64,000 bases of DNA from assembly GCA_008360975.2 (NCBI GenBank), contig CM039183.1:45995850-46059849 (forward strand), written 5' to 3'. The position numbers were made by a program, and so were the translations under genes. How positions within the stretch are numbered: the first letter of the stretch is position 1; every line of letters begins with the position of its first letter. Positions 38,518 through 50,418 of the stretch are shown here, piece by piece. The stretch comes from Lichenostomus cassidix (taxonomy: Eukaryota > Chordata > Aves > Passeriformes > Meliphagidae). A model generated the notes under the pieces. That model worked only from the letters and a program-made list of their open reading frames with translations. It made no database searches and was not told where the DNA came from.

Positions 38518-39415
38518 CACCTAGTGTGGTGTGCAAGGTGGAGGGGTGATTTGTACTTACAGAGAAGAAGGAAATTTTTTCCCAGTGGGGTGGGAAAACA
38601 GCAGCTGATGTGGTGTCTTTAATGCTTAGCAGTCTCAGACTCCAGGTAGGATTTTTAAAGGCAGCTGTCAGAACAACAGGAGGTAAATCCTCAGTAAATT
38701 TGGCCCTGTGTTTTCTCAGCTCATCTCAGACCTTATATATAAAAAAAATTCACAAACTGAGAGTTATTTTACTGAATTATTCATAGACAGATTGGATGCA
38801 ATCAAAGTATTTCAGTTAAAACTGTTTGTTCACATATCAAGAAGTCATCAAATGTCAAGGTCTGTATCATGGATCCCTTGCTTGGGAAAGTGGTATTAAC
38901 CAAAAATAGACTTATGTGTTGGCTGCTTTTGTATAATCTGCCGCAGGGATGTCATTACGTATGTCACTTCAAATTTTGGAAAAAACAGTGTACAAAAAAG
39001 GATTTACACAGAAGACAGAGTTTACTCTAAAGCCTGTGAATCAGGCTTATTCATCTTCTAACCTCCTACAAGGGTGGTGGCCAAACAGTGCAGGTGTTGC
39101 ATGAAACTGCCCTTGCTCCTCCTCCTCCGGCTGCCAATCTCCCGCTTCTCCCAACCCCAAACCAGGAGCACACCCTATTTCAGTGGATACAAGCTGTCCT
39201 CATGAGCCACAGTGAAGGGGATGTCCCTCAGGACTGTTTGCATTTGCTGCATAGGTGACTTGGTCTTCCAGGCACTCAGTTCTGTCAGCAAGCTTTTGAC
39301 TGCAGAGTGGTGATACATGGCTGAGAACTGAAACAGAAGGTCAAAATTTAAAAACACCAGGCCAACAGATTAACATACCAGTTGCTAGAACAATACCTGA
39401 TAATTCTCCCCTCAC

Positions 39416-39464
39416 ATGAGGGACTGGTAAACAATGGTGCACTGAAGGTGAAGACACTGTCCTG
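39416..39464. repeat. Imperfect direct repeat, copy 2
   Basis: Second copy of the 38468 unit, same orientation, 948 bp away. Flanks of the two copies do not match, so this is a dispersed or decayed unit rather than a simple tandem array. Confidence 0.55.
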
Positions 39465-41485
39465 TACACAAGCATGCACATACATATATGAGTACCTATA
39501 GGTGCAAAATGGTGGCTTAGACTTGTACAGGCAGCTTATTGCAACAGCTCAGAGAGTTCTTTTTCTAACTTAGTGTTTTGGCTAATTTCCCGGACAGTTA
39601 CATGTAATCATGGGTTCCCATCCCTTTCTTGACACATGCACATATAAACCTGAATGTTTTTAAGTTGTATATAAAGTTTCATTTTGATTCTATACAGTCA
39701 GATTAGGAGTTTTATTCAGTATCAGCTTGCGGAATAACTGTGGGAAATATGGAACTTACTAATTTTTTAATTCAGCAAGAATAGCTCTCAAGTAATTCAT
39801 TCTTGTTACTCTTGTGGTTTCATCTTGATGTTAAAATGCGAAGTATGCAAAGCAGCAAGTAGATCTGCATATCATAAAATATTTCCCTCCACTTTTAAAT
39901 TAGATTCTTTGGCAACAGTACTCCTGGAATGCAGTATGCATTTCTTTTAAAACTATACAAAGTACATCTGGAAGATAATGCTTATGAAAATGCCTGTTTG
40001 AAAAGTATACTGTATAAATAAAATATTTAGGCCCACTAAATTAAAGCAATAAAATCTATAAAGTGAATATAAAAAGGTACAATGCAATTAACAGTCATGA
40101 ATGTTTACACAAAAATAGCAGCCAAGCATTTGCAAGAAGAGAAAGAATGTAATTCATTTATAATGAATCAAGGCAAATAAATCAAAGTCTAATTGCTCAA
40201 TTTATTGAGTCCTATTCAACATCGGGACTTCCTCTGAACCAATTTGATTTTTGTTCAGTCTTTGTCGAGAGCCATGTGACTGGAGCAAAACTACGAATTG
40301 CTTTAAGCACTCCCAGATGCTGGAGTTGTCAGTCTTAGATCATACCACTTCCAATTCTTGTGGAAAAAGAAAGCATATATTTTCATTATATTGACCCTTC
40401 ATCTGAGTAATCTCCTGATTTAGAGACTTGAGTTTAAAAAAACAGAGTAACAATTATGATCAACTAGTCTGATTTCTGTTGCTTGATGAAATTAAAAAAA
40501 AAAAATTACTCTGTTGTTGCTGTGGGTATTTTGTTGGCACTTTGTTTTGCTCTCCTGTCTCTTGCTGCAGCAGCTTTAGCAGTTTCAGTGGGGCTGCATG
40601 TGTGCTGCTGATTGAGCTAAGCCAGACTCCAACATCACACCTTGTAAATGCAGCTCCTATTGCCCTAATGGGAGGCTCTTTCAAAAGATGTCACCTTTTT
40701 TTTTCCTTTCTTTTTATCTCCAATTAACACAAGCAGGCTCAACCATATGTCATTTGCATTTACAAGAACAGTACACTGTGTCTTTTGAAGATCTGCTTAA
40801 AGTGTTTCTTTTTCACATTCACAGCATAAATCAAAAAGATTATATATGCTTGTAGCTTTATGAAAAATGTTAATTCACCGTAAAAGAAAGATCATATTGC
40901 CTTCTCCTTGGCCTTGCCTTTTTATTTCATGGTGTTTATCTGTGGACAGCAGGCTGTTTCAAGGACTGTGTGTGATAGTCCCTGCTTACACCCTCAGATG
41001 AATTACAGATCTTTCACATTTGTAGTCTTGTGTTGGCTGAAGGATGGGAGATGACAGATGTGCATCTGGGTAGGAAATCTCACCCTGAATTGCATAATGG
41101 AAACCCCTAAATACATATGGAGATTATGTGGTATGTAAATCCCCCTTTCCTGCAGGACAGATAACCAGAAAAGGGTGGCAGGACAAGGATATTACTCCAA
41201 AATCTGCACATTGCACCAGCTGCGTCTCCACTCTTCTGGATTTCAGCCTGTGTTCCTTGTGCCAAGCACAACGTGATGAAGAATTATTCTTGCTGCAATC
41301 ATCTTTGTCTGATCCCAGGTCAGGAAAAAACTACAGCACTGTGCTGCATTTGTATGAAATGCAAGCGCTGTGGAAGAAATTATGATACAGGGTCAAAAGT
41401 GTGACCATCTAATTCAAAGATTTGATTGGCTTGTCTCTGTAAGAGTAAACTTTTTCCTCAAAATTATATTTTAATAGTTACTTTA

Positions 41486-41758
41486 TGTGGCAAGCACAGA
41501 CCTTTCCCGTGAGAATTCTTTTCTCTCTTCTTCCCGTGTTTTATAAACAAAGATAAAGTTTGGATGTTATTAAAACAGTTTCTCAAGATATGGACAGTTG
41601 AGGCCTGGCCAATCAGGCCTAGGGGGAGGCCTCAAACTGACCAATCTGGGTGACCTTTGAAAAGTCTATATAAGTTGGAATTAAATAATAAAACCTTCTT
41701 CTTGATGCTACACTTGGAACCTGGATCTTCTTTCTCTGCTAGCGGCTCAACAGCGACA
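41486..41758 (+). mobile_element. Solo LTR of an ERVK-like endogenous retrovirus
   Basis: A 273-bp element starts TGTGGC and ends GACA, flanked on both sides by the six-base duplication ACTTTA (41480-41485 and 41759-41764). Inside, in order, are two CCAAT boxes (41609-41613, 41641-41645), a TATA box TCTATATAAG (41665-41674) and an AATAAA polyadenylation signal (41687-41692), the expected order for an LTR. A six-base duplication is usual for class II (ERVK-type) elements. There is no internal region or open frame, so this is a recombination remnant. Confidence 0.88.
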
Positions 41759-41764
41759 ACTTTA

Positions 41765-43439
41765 ATTGTTATTGGCTTGAGTGTTCTCTCCTAAGCATCC
41801 ATTCAGTTATGGATCCTGTGGCAGTTAGAGGATAAACTGCACCTTTTATCTTCATTCAAGCTCCCATTCCAAATGACAGCCTTGTACCTCTAACTGTTCT
41901 CAAGGGGGAAAGCTAAAATTTTCCCACTCTGCATAATTGTGTTCACTGCTCACACAAGTGACCAAAATGTCTCTGTCTTCTCTAAGATACAAATGAGGTA
42001 TGTTTGTTCAGGCCAGGGGAAGTAGGTGCAAAGCTGAACACTGATGTCTTGAAAATTCTTCTCCTTTTAACCAGAAATGTAAATATTAGGGGGAAATAGA
42101 TCATGATTAGACCAAGCTCTCAGACAAAACCAAAGGAGAATGTTTCTTGAAGGGATGAGATACTATTTTATAAAAACAAGGCAGTCAAAAGTTGAGTTGA
42201 TTTTGTTTTGTTTTTTAAGTTCCTGATGCTTTAAATCTAAGCTTCAGGAATGTAGAAATGGCTTCATTTTTAGCCTTTGGACTTCCCCAGACATGATCCC
42301 TCACAAGGACAAGTGACTGTGTATTGTATATGTATACAATGGACTAACTGTTAGACTAATGGGGGGCTGCAGGAGGTTTCTGTGGCCCCTTCATTAAACT
42401 AATGACAAACATTCATCTCCTATTACAGAGGATACATTCTCTTCTATATCCCTTTTGCAACTCACTGTATTTTCTCCTTTTTGCAAAGGCTTTTCAGTTG
42501 TGTTCTCTGAATTCTTAAGGGAATAGATGATGAAAACTCTAATTACCTATTAATTACCAATCAAATTCTCTAATACTAATAAGCGATGAAGTTCATGTAA
42601 CTTCACCTCATCCTATACTACAGCTGAGACATTTCAGCTTCTCTAAGCTTGTGGAAATGGAAATCTAAATCCATTTACATATGATTTGCTGTTGGGCCAG
42701 AGCCACAACAGCAAATGAAGACATATTAATTGTATCTCAACTGGATGGATGTTCCTTCCACTGGGATGCCTCTACTTCTCACCCTTGGCTCTGTTTTAAA
42801 GGTCTTTTTCCATAGAATAGGTGGAATATAAATAAGAAACTGAAACTAGAAGGGGATGACAATAATAATTTTACACAAGTTTCACAGCTGGGAAAATTCT
42901 GAGAAGCCAAGAAATCAATATAATTTCAGAAGACTTGGGATAACATTGCTTAATGGTGGGAGTTATTAAGCGGGGAATGGTGAAGGCACATGAGTATCCC
43001 ACGTGCTGTTTTTCTGCATAGCTCAAGACTTTTGTATAATAAAGCAGGGCTAGAAGATCCCAAAGAAGTTTGGCAGGGTGACTGTGAAACATTTTATAAC
43101 ATTTACATCATCGTCTTATGTTTTTCAAGGGAAATTACTCATAGTGTGATTTCTACAGTGAGTAGAAATCTACTCCCTCCTGCAGCACTGCATGCTAACC
43201 TAGAGAGAGGAAAGATTAGCTGATGATAGCAAGGTGAGAATTCTCAATGTTTGTCTAGTGTCTCCAAACTTAAACTCTCACTGTCCTTTACTGAGTGAAT
43301 ATGAAAGCATGTTAATGCTTTGGGGATGTCTGTGGTGAAAAGCTGAGGTGCTGAACTCACTGTGTACAACTCAGTTCTTTGCTTCAGAGAGGCTGACAGA
43401 TGTTTGCACTCTGAGCATGCTTTGTAGCATAGGATATGC
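41765..43439. other. Intergenic sequence without recognised feature
   Basis: AT-rich sequence beyond the solo LTR. I see no repeat family, RNA gene or credible coding frame. Confidence 0.5.
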
Positions 43440-43537
43440 AAATAACTGAGGATAGGAGAGTATTTTAAGAAATTGCAAATGCATCACGTTCAGAACTTGT
43501 GCAATTTTTGCAAAAGCCAGATACAGAAAATCTGACA
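43440..43537. repeat. 98-bp direct repeat, copy 1
   Basis: Begins AAATAACTGAGGATAGGAGA and ends AGAAAATCTGACA. It shares about 90% of positions with 44230-44327, without gaps. Family not recognised. Confidence 0.85.
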
Positions 43538-44229
43538 CTTTCCCAAAGAGTGCCACCTGACACACCTCGAAAGGAGTAATCACATACCTGCTTTGGCAGT
43601 ACATCCAGCTAGAAACATTTTTTAAAGAAGTTGCTTCAGGGACTGCAGTGCTTCAAAGAAAGGTTTTTGAGAAAGTTAAGACTCAAAAAATATCAGAAGT
43701 CTTGAAGTGTGCAGAACATAGCCATAACAACAACAAAATGGGATGAGCTGTATTCTTGCAACCAGATATAGTGCTAGTTGAATCAATGCAAAAGGAAGGA
43801 GATGCTAAACAGGAAAAGAATGCAAAAAAAAGTTACAGGAGGAAAATTTCCAAATTCAGAGCCCCCAAAACTTTCCATTGCCACTGTTTTCCAACAGTCT
43901 ACATTTTGGTGAATATGAATACACGTAATGTCACTTTATCTTTTAAAGAAATATTGACTATCAGAAAAAACCTAAACTGCCACTACAAAGTTCACTTTGG
44001 AACTGTCATCTCTGGGCAATGCAACACAGTCCTCGCACACTTGAAAATAGTAATACAGGACTTATCAGGAAGAAAGGACTGGATCTTCTGTTGGAAGCAA
44101 GTGGTACATTAAGAGGCCTACAGGAATTCTGCAGTGGTTTATGTTGTGCCATAGAAAGTGAGAAGAAACTGCTGTCATCGAAACTGTCAAGTCCTGTCGG
44201 GATCTGGCTGGCTGGTAATTGAAGAATTC

Positions 44230-44327
44230 AAATAAGTGAGAATAGGAGAGTATTTTAAGAAATCGCAAATGCATCATGTTCAGAATGTGTGCAATTTTTG
44301 CAAAAGCCAGACACAGAAAATCTGATG
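44230..44327. repeat. 98-bp direct repeat, copy 2
   Basis: Ungapped second copy of 43440-43537 in the same orientation, exactly 790 bp further on. The sequence between the copies is not itself repeated. Similarity fades on either side. Confidence 0.85.
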
Positions 44328-47238
44328 CTGTCCCCAAACAGGTTCTCTGGCTGGCAGGGTGGGAAATGTGCTGCAAAGGCAGCTGCAGAGTGTGCACTGA
44401 TTAAAAAAGGGCTTCCTGGGGAGACCACTTTCCTGTAACTTAGTGCTTCTTTTTTAATTTTCAGATTAAATCACTCTTTAAAATAGTTTGAAATTTGTAT
44501 TTGGTATTATGTGGACTTTCCAAGAATGTAATGATTACATTCTGTTATTAGAGTGGTAGAATCTGCAGCAGTCCCTCATGCTGACATTTTAATCACAAGT
44601 ACCTACTGTTGCAAAACTTCTCACAGGCAGAACTGATTTGTAAAATCAAATTTTACATCCTTTATGGGGTTTGACATCTTGCGTAATTAACTAATTTACT
44701 ATACACCATAGTTCATTGATTTTGCCATGGAAAAAAACAGAAGTTAGACTGAAATTTGCATCTATTATCCTATTCCAATGGATCATTCTGCCCACTGTAA
44801 ATGTTCCTCTTTTTTTTCTGGTCATTTTCATGAAAGAAATTTTATTGTTGAGATAAATGTGTCATGGTCAAACCTGTTCGGTTTTTGATATATTTTCCTT
44901 TTTAGAAGTGAAATTTTTGTTTCTGAGTGTGCTGGAAGTAGTTATCTCCCCCAAACCTATCTGACAAAAGGAAGCTTTATATATTCTTATTTCAGCCTAT
45001 TCATAAAAATCAATACTGTCTTTCTGTATGAATTATAACTGGCTTACTGAATAACTTATCTTGCATAACATGTTTTTCTTACTTCTTACTATTATTATTA
45101 ATAGAAACAAAAAGAGAAGAGAAAAGAGCATAGTGGTTTATGTCATCTATGTATCATATTAAAGTAGCTGAATGACTGGATGGATTTTTCTAACTCAGGT
45201 TGCAGTGTTAGTGTTTGGGAAGCAAAACAGTTTTATACATTATGGACATATAAATACTATGCATTGCATTTTAATTCCTTTTCCTCTACAAAAAGGTAGC
45301 TTGTTTATCACCTTTTATTGTATGAATTCTCTAAGATAATGCATATTTGGATTAATATAATCTAGCTGATTAAAGAATTAACAGTTTACAGGACTACAAT
45401 TCCTTTGGTGTTTTGATGTTACAGATATACATATCATGGAAGTGGTGTCTGAACATAGAAAGCATGAATAAATTAATAGGTGATAAGCAAAATTTGTCTT
45501 GTACATTAGGGTTGCAGATCAAACTGTAATTCTCAGAGGGCCTTTCCTGTGGGGGTTAAAAGTTATTCAGAAACACTAAATGTTCCTTTGAAAGTTTAGA
45601 AGGCCTAGACTCTTGCTTACAGAACAGGCAGGCTGCTGTTGTCAAGATTTCAGATACCTATTTCCTTAGTCCGATGTTGGGTGCAGAACTTCTCTGTGAC
45701 CAGCCAGATGCTGAGGAAACTGCTGACTGCCTGAAGCCAGGCGCTCTCCAGCTTTCAAAATCAGCTTTGTCTCCTTCCTCTCACTCCTGCTCTCTCCTCT
45801 GAAGGAGCCTTGCTGCCCTCCCCAGCTTTCTGAGGACGCTGTCTTTGTTTCCTGCCTCCACTCCTCATTTCTGCGCAGTGTGAGCTATGATCACAAATGC
45901 TGTTACTGTGGGTCTGTCTTGCACATTCACTTCAGATCAGTCTCCTGTCCAAGCTAATGATGCAGCCCAGTCTCCCTTGCACTTCATGGATCTTCAGCTG
46001 TTAATACAATAGAAAAATTACTCAATTGTCCTCTATGTGTTCTTTTCCTATTTTCTTCTTCATGCATTTAGCCATCCTGCCAGTCTCTCAGACCCAATAT
46101 CTGGTGTCATCTCTGAGTTGCACCTCTTCTACAATAGGCTGATCCTAAACATTACCAATTCACTGTAAGCGGCACTGCCTAGCCATTCATTTAACTTAAA
46201 CAGCTCCTGGCATTTATTTTGTATCTTAGTTTTGGTAATTTTTGTTTCTCCGTCCTTCTCTGATCACAGATTAAGCAGAACTTGGAAAGGGCATTAACTG
46301 ATAGAGAGGACATTGAAAAGCTTTGACCTTAACCTAAGGTGATCTGAAATGAGGAGGAATCATAGCATCAAAGAGAACAATCAAGGACACTGAAATTAGG
46401 AAGGGAGCAGTGTGGCAGAGGCAATGATGTGCTGAATGGTGAACTGAAAGTCAACAGTAGTTAACAGAAGATCTTCCTAACGTGAATGACTGAGTCAGCT
46501 GGGCCAGACAGCCTGCAACAGGCAGGACCATGAAAACAGTGCAGACTGGAAGCATATAAGTAGATTGGAAGAAAATGAAGCTTGTGCTCTCTGTACCAAA
46601 CATTTTCCCAGTTTTTTCTACATTTAGGAGGTATTCAAGTTTTGCCAGGGAGCACTATGCTTCCCAGCTCCATAGCTATGAACCAGCAAAGTCTAACAAC
46701 ATTGCAGTTGTGATCCAGCAAGGCTCACACTTCAGCATGTTCAGGTAACAAGAACTAAATGGATTCCAAAAGACTTTTACACATTTTGATGAATAGATAA
46801 CCATCTCATTACCTAAAAATCTTATCCTGTAGACTTTAACATGAAAGGCCAAGAGGCTTTATTAGAGAGTTAAGACAAGTTTTCACCACCTTGAATAAAC
46901 TTCCAGGTATATGGACTGACTCCAGGAACAAGCCCATCAAATTATGGAGTCTGGAGGGCATAATAGAAAAGGGCCCTGCTATTGTTGTGGTTTCTGCCAT
47001 TACCTTCAGTGAAAAGAGCCCCTATATGCAATGGGCACAGCTATATATCACTAACTCTTGGCTTCTGCAGCCAAGACCATATACATAAAAACATTTTCCA
47101 AAAAGAAGGACATGTTTTCACCAATGTAAAACACCTCTCTTTCCAAGTTACTGTGGTGAGGATGGAGCATCAAGCAATTTTTTCTTTCTCCTCACATGTA
47201 AAACAATTTTCTATTACTACATAGAGGATGGAAAGGCA
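44328..47238. other. Intergenic sequence without recognised feature
   Basis: Mostly AT-rich. A C/T-rich, moderately GC stretch lies at about 45680-45890 with no open frame or named repeat. Confidence 0.5.
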
Positions 47239-47497
47239 AAACAGACATGATTTGCAATTAAAAATGTATGTTTACATTCTTTTAAATGTATGTTTACATT
47301 ATTTTAAATATACATTTACATATTTTAATGCATGTTTACCTCTTAATCCTTTTTTGTGTGTCCTGCTTCTCTCTTAATTTTTGATGCTATTCATTGATTA
47401 TTTTTTAGAGACAGCTATTCACCAGATGTATTCCTCTTGACCATTAAAGCCATAGTAAAAGTACATATTTTTCAAAAATTGCAAATCATGTCTGTTT
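47239..47497. mobile_element. Inverted-repeat element, MITE-like
   Basis: A perfect 21-bp inverted repeat (left arm 47239-47259, right arm 47477-47497; inner motif CAGACATGATTTGCAATT) encloses 217 bp of AT-rich DNA. Similarity between the arms continues inward in decayed form (AAAAATGTATG versus AAAAATATGTA). That fits a short non-autonomous DNA transposon. I see no clear target duplication, so a simple large palindrome is also possible. No coding capacity. Confidence 0.55.
47260..47341. repeat. Short tandem repeat, about 22-bp unit
   Basis: Three to four imperfect copies of an AAATGTATGTTTACATT unit, each closed by a short T/A run, the later ones more diverged (AAATATACATTTACATATTT, AATGCATGTTTACC). 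Contained within the inverted-repeat element. Confidence 0.75.
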
Positions 47498-50305
47498 CTC
47501 TCTTCCTAAGCCACTAGCATCCCGTGGCTCAAATATGCACCCTAATGTAAGCTGGGAAAAAAAATATTATGGATGCAGTCTGTTTTCCCTCATTGCAGTC
47601 TTCCTCTGGAGCAATAGAAATACTGGGATTTCTCCCCAAAAGTTACCTGTTGCCTCCTACAGCCTGAGTGCAGCAGACCCCATGGAGGTGCAGGGCAGAA
47701 TGCAATGCAGAATGTTCTGCTCAGAGGGAATCTGGGCACCAGGAGGACCAGGACAGGATGCATCTTGCATTGCTTCCTGCCACAGTTATTAGGCAGTACA
47801 GACATACCCAGTGAGGCTTGCCTAGAATCAGCTCAGAAGACATATTTAATAGTAAATACAATTCCACACACATAATCCTCTCAGTACTTCTCAGGGAAAA
47901 TTAAGTCCCAGTATGCACAGTCTGTGGATGTAATTTCAATTGTAATAAATACTCAATTTCTTGCCACAAAGGTGCACTGACAATAACTTCCTCAGAGCTC
48001 TTGAGTGCCAGACAGACATGCAAAGAGGTTTTGTTTCCACTGATGATTCCTGTCAGGCTGTTCAGTGCACAAAAATACTGGACATGAGGGCTCAGCTCCC
48101 TCACAACCACAGTGACATTCTCACCCCAACCCTCTTTAGAGGTGCTGCACCTTGCATGAAGACTCGAAGATCCCTGGGCCCAGGGTCAGGACCAGCAGGC
48201 TGTGAGTGAGGGAGCTTTGCAGAAGAGTGGCAGGTCCAAGTCTAAATTGTTTGAGGCAAGAGGAAGGCTCAACCCTCATCTCCCACACTTTGCACGGGGG
48301 GGGTTGTGCTTACCTATAAATGAAGTACTGCACTGTTAGGACTATTACATACTTCTGTAATTTTAACAAGTGACAAGTTGTTTGACAGCAGCTTTAAGGA
48401 CAGGCAAACAGATTTTAATCTGGCAAAGCTTCTGCCAAGTGACTAATTTGTATCTACACCTTATTGTAGGCAAAGGTACAGAATTGTGGATCACAATTCT
48501 GAAAGATGCAATAGAAAGATGCAAAATGCATTTATTACTGCAGGGAAATAATTACTGCTCATCTGGTGAATAGTCCCAAAACAACACCTTCTCTCTTGCT
48601 ATGTATTGTAAAACACTGTGAAACACAGACCTTTGCTAACAAAACACCAGCAACTGTAATTAACACCTGAGAAGCCCAAGCAGGACCATGCCTGTAAGGC
48701 TTGTGCAAACACATCCTGCTGCTTAATTCTGTTAAGATGTAAACAAAAGCCATACCCCTCAGGATATAAAAGTATAAGAAACACCAATAAGTATTTCACA
48801 GAGATGGAAATAAACAGGCAGGAGGAGTTGAGAGATGATAGCAGGTGCGAGCTTACTGCAAAAACAAATACCAACCTGAATATAAGTATGACAGGGAGAA
48901 AACAAGAAGGTGGAAGGAAGAAGGGCATGTTCAGTTGAATTCTTAAATTTCTTGTGCTGCATTCACACAGTATTTTATGTCATTATTAAATTTGCTATCA
49001 AGCCAGTGCCCTGAATTCTCACATCCCATTTAAAATAGGATTGTGTTCCTCAGGGTCATGGCTGTGAAGAAATCCTTGAAGACATAAATCAAACAGGACT
49101 GATGTAGTCTTATGTTCAAGAGACCAAAGACAATCAAAAGAATAATTTTCAATTGGGATGACCTGTTCATCCCTCTGCAATACTGACTCTGAAGTCTGAA
49201 GATGACAGACAGAATGTGAACATTGTTAACTGTTCAACTGCTGATCATTTTAGTCAAAAGTTAATACAGAAAATATACCTAAAGACAAGAATATGTACAT
49301 GTTCCACTTAGAGCAATGAATCAGCCTGATTGCACAATCAAACTGCCTTTACTTGATACTCTTGAGCAGAAATGAATTTCCCAAAAATATGTTCATAAGT
49401 TATTATTTTCTGTGTATTTGTGATGAGCTCAACAATTTTTCAAGGCCATCTAGAAAAAAATATTTGAGAGTTGGGAGCCAGAAATTGGTTCACTTATACC
49501 AAAATGAAGGGTGATTTCTTTTTGAAGGTTTATTAATATTTAGTCAGTGCTCTCATGTGAATCAGGTAGTCCATGGATTTTAATACAGTTAGTATCTGTC
49601 AAAATAACTCCTGACCCACTGTTCTCACTCAGCTGGGCTGGGCATCTCCTTCCCAAATTACTGTGGCATGAACAGAAGACAGGAAATGGAGTTTGCCAAT
49701 GAAAACAGCAGCAAAACCCCACCAAACCAAAACCCACACCCAGAGTACTTTAGTCTTCACATCACTAGTCTAGGCAAATGAGTGCAAGCACAACATCTTG
49801 TTGTCATTGACTCAGAATTACAAATGTGGAATGCTAGGTAAATGTTTAGGGTTTATATGAAAAAAAAGCACTGGTAGAAGAGAGGACCAGATGGGAGATT
49901 TAGGAGAGTGCAGAAGGGAGAAGTTTCCACCTGGAATTATAAACCAGCACCCGCAGCTGGAGAAGTCAAAACCAGTACCTAAAGACCCAGTAATGCAGTC
50001 ATAAAAGCTCTACTCATATCTTTACATTTTAAGATAGGAAAGCTTTAAATATCTGGAACTTTTGAGGCCAGCAATCCCTCCTGCTTGACTGCCAGCCAGC
50101 GGCTCCTAATGCTTCATCCTGCAACAGTGACAGAACCACCTGCAGTTTACTCCAGAGGGCATCCAGAGCCTGAAGGACTTTGTACCAGGAATTCTGAACT
50201 AGCTGCTTTCCTCTTCAACTCAGAGATTTCAGTGCCAACATTTACGTCTGTACTATTGTTTTTGAAATTTTTAAGATATTCTGTCCTCCTGGAAATGTAA
50301 GGGTT
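47498..50305. other. Intergenic sequence without recognised feature
   Basis: AT-rich to moderate GC sequence with no named repeat, RNA gene or credible frame. Confidence 0.5.
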
Positions 50306-50418
50306 AAAAAAAAAAAAAAGAAAAGAAAAAAGAAAAAATAAAAAAGAAAAAAGAAAAAAAAAGAAAAAAAAAAGAAAAAAAGGGGGAAAAAGAGAAAAGA
50401 AAAAGAAAAGAAAAAAGG
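50306..50418. repeat. A-rich purine tract (AAAAAG-like)
   Basis: About 113 bp almost wholly A and G on the plus strand, in irregular A4-10/G units with one GGGGG and a single T. Simple low-complexity sequence. It is not a poly-A tail of a recognisable retrocopy, as nothing named precedes it. Confidence 0.9.

Larger units (their letters stand above)
33341..41479. other. Intergenic sequence upstream of UST
   Basis: AT-rich single-copy DNA 5' of UST. It includes an (AT)8 run at 35246-35261, two 50-bp imperfect repeats (38468, 39416) and a G-run cluster at 38378-38401. I saw no exon of the expected upstream neighbour and no further promoter-like CpG island in this block. Confidence 0.55.

Noticed and set aside
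43371..44397. Minus-strand frames sharing the SDFL.LAFAKIA motif, as a possible gene family
   Set aside because: The shared peptide comes from the 98-bp DNA duplication. The changes are mostly non-synonymous and the frames diverge outside it.
50306..50418. Repetitive A/G tract as a repeat array of functional type or a retrocopy tail
   Set aside because: Units are irregular and there are no spacers. Nothing upstream resembles a retrocopied gene. Simple low-complexity DNA.
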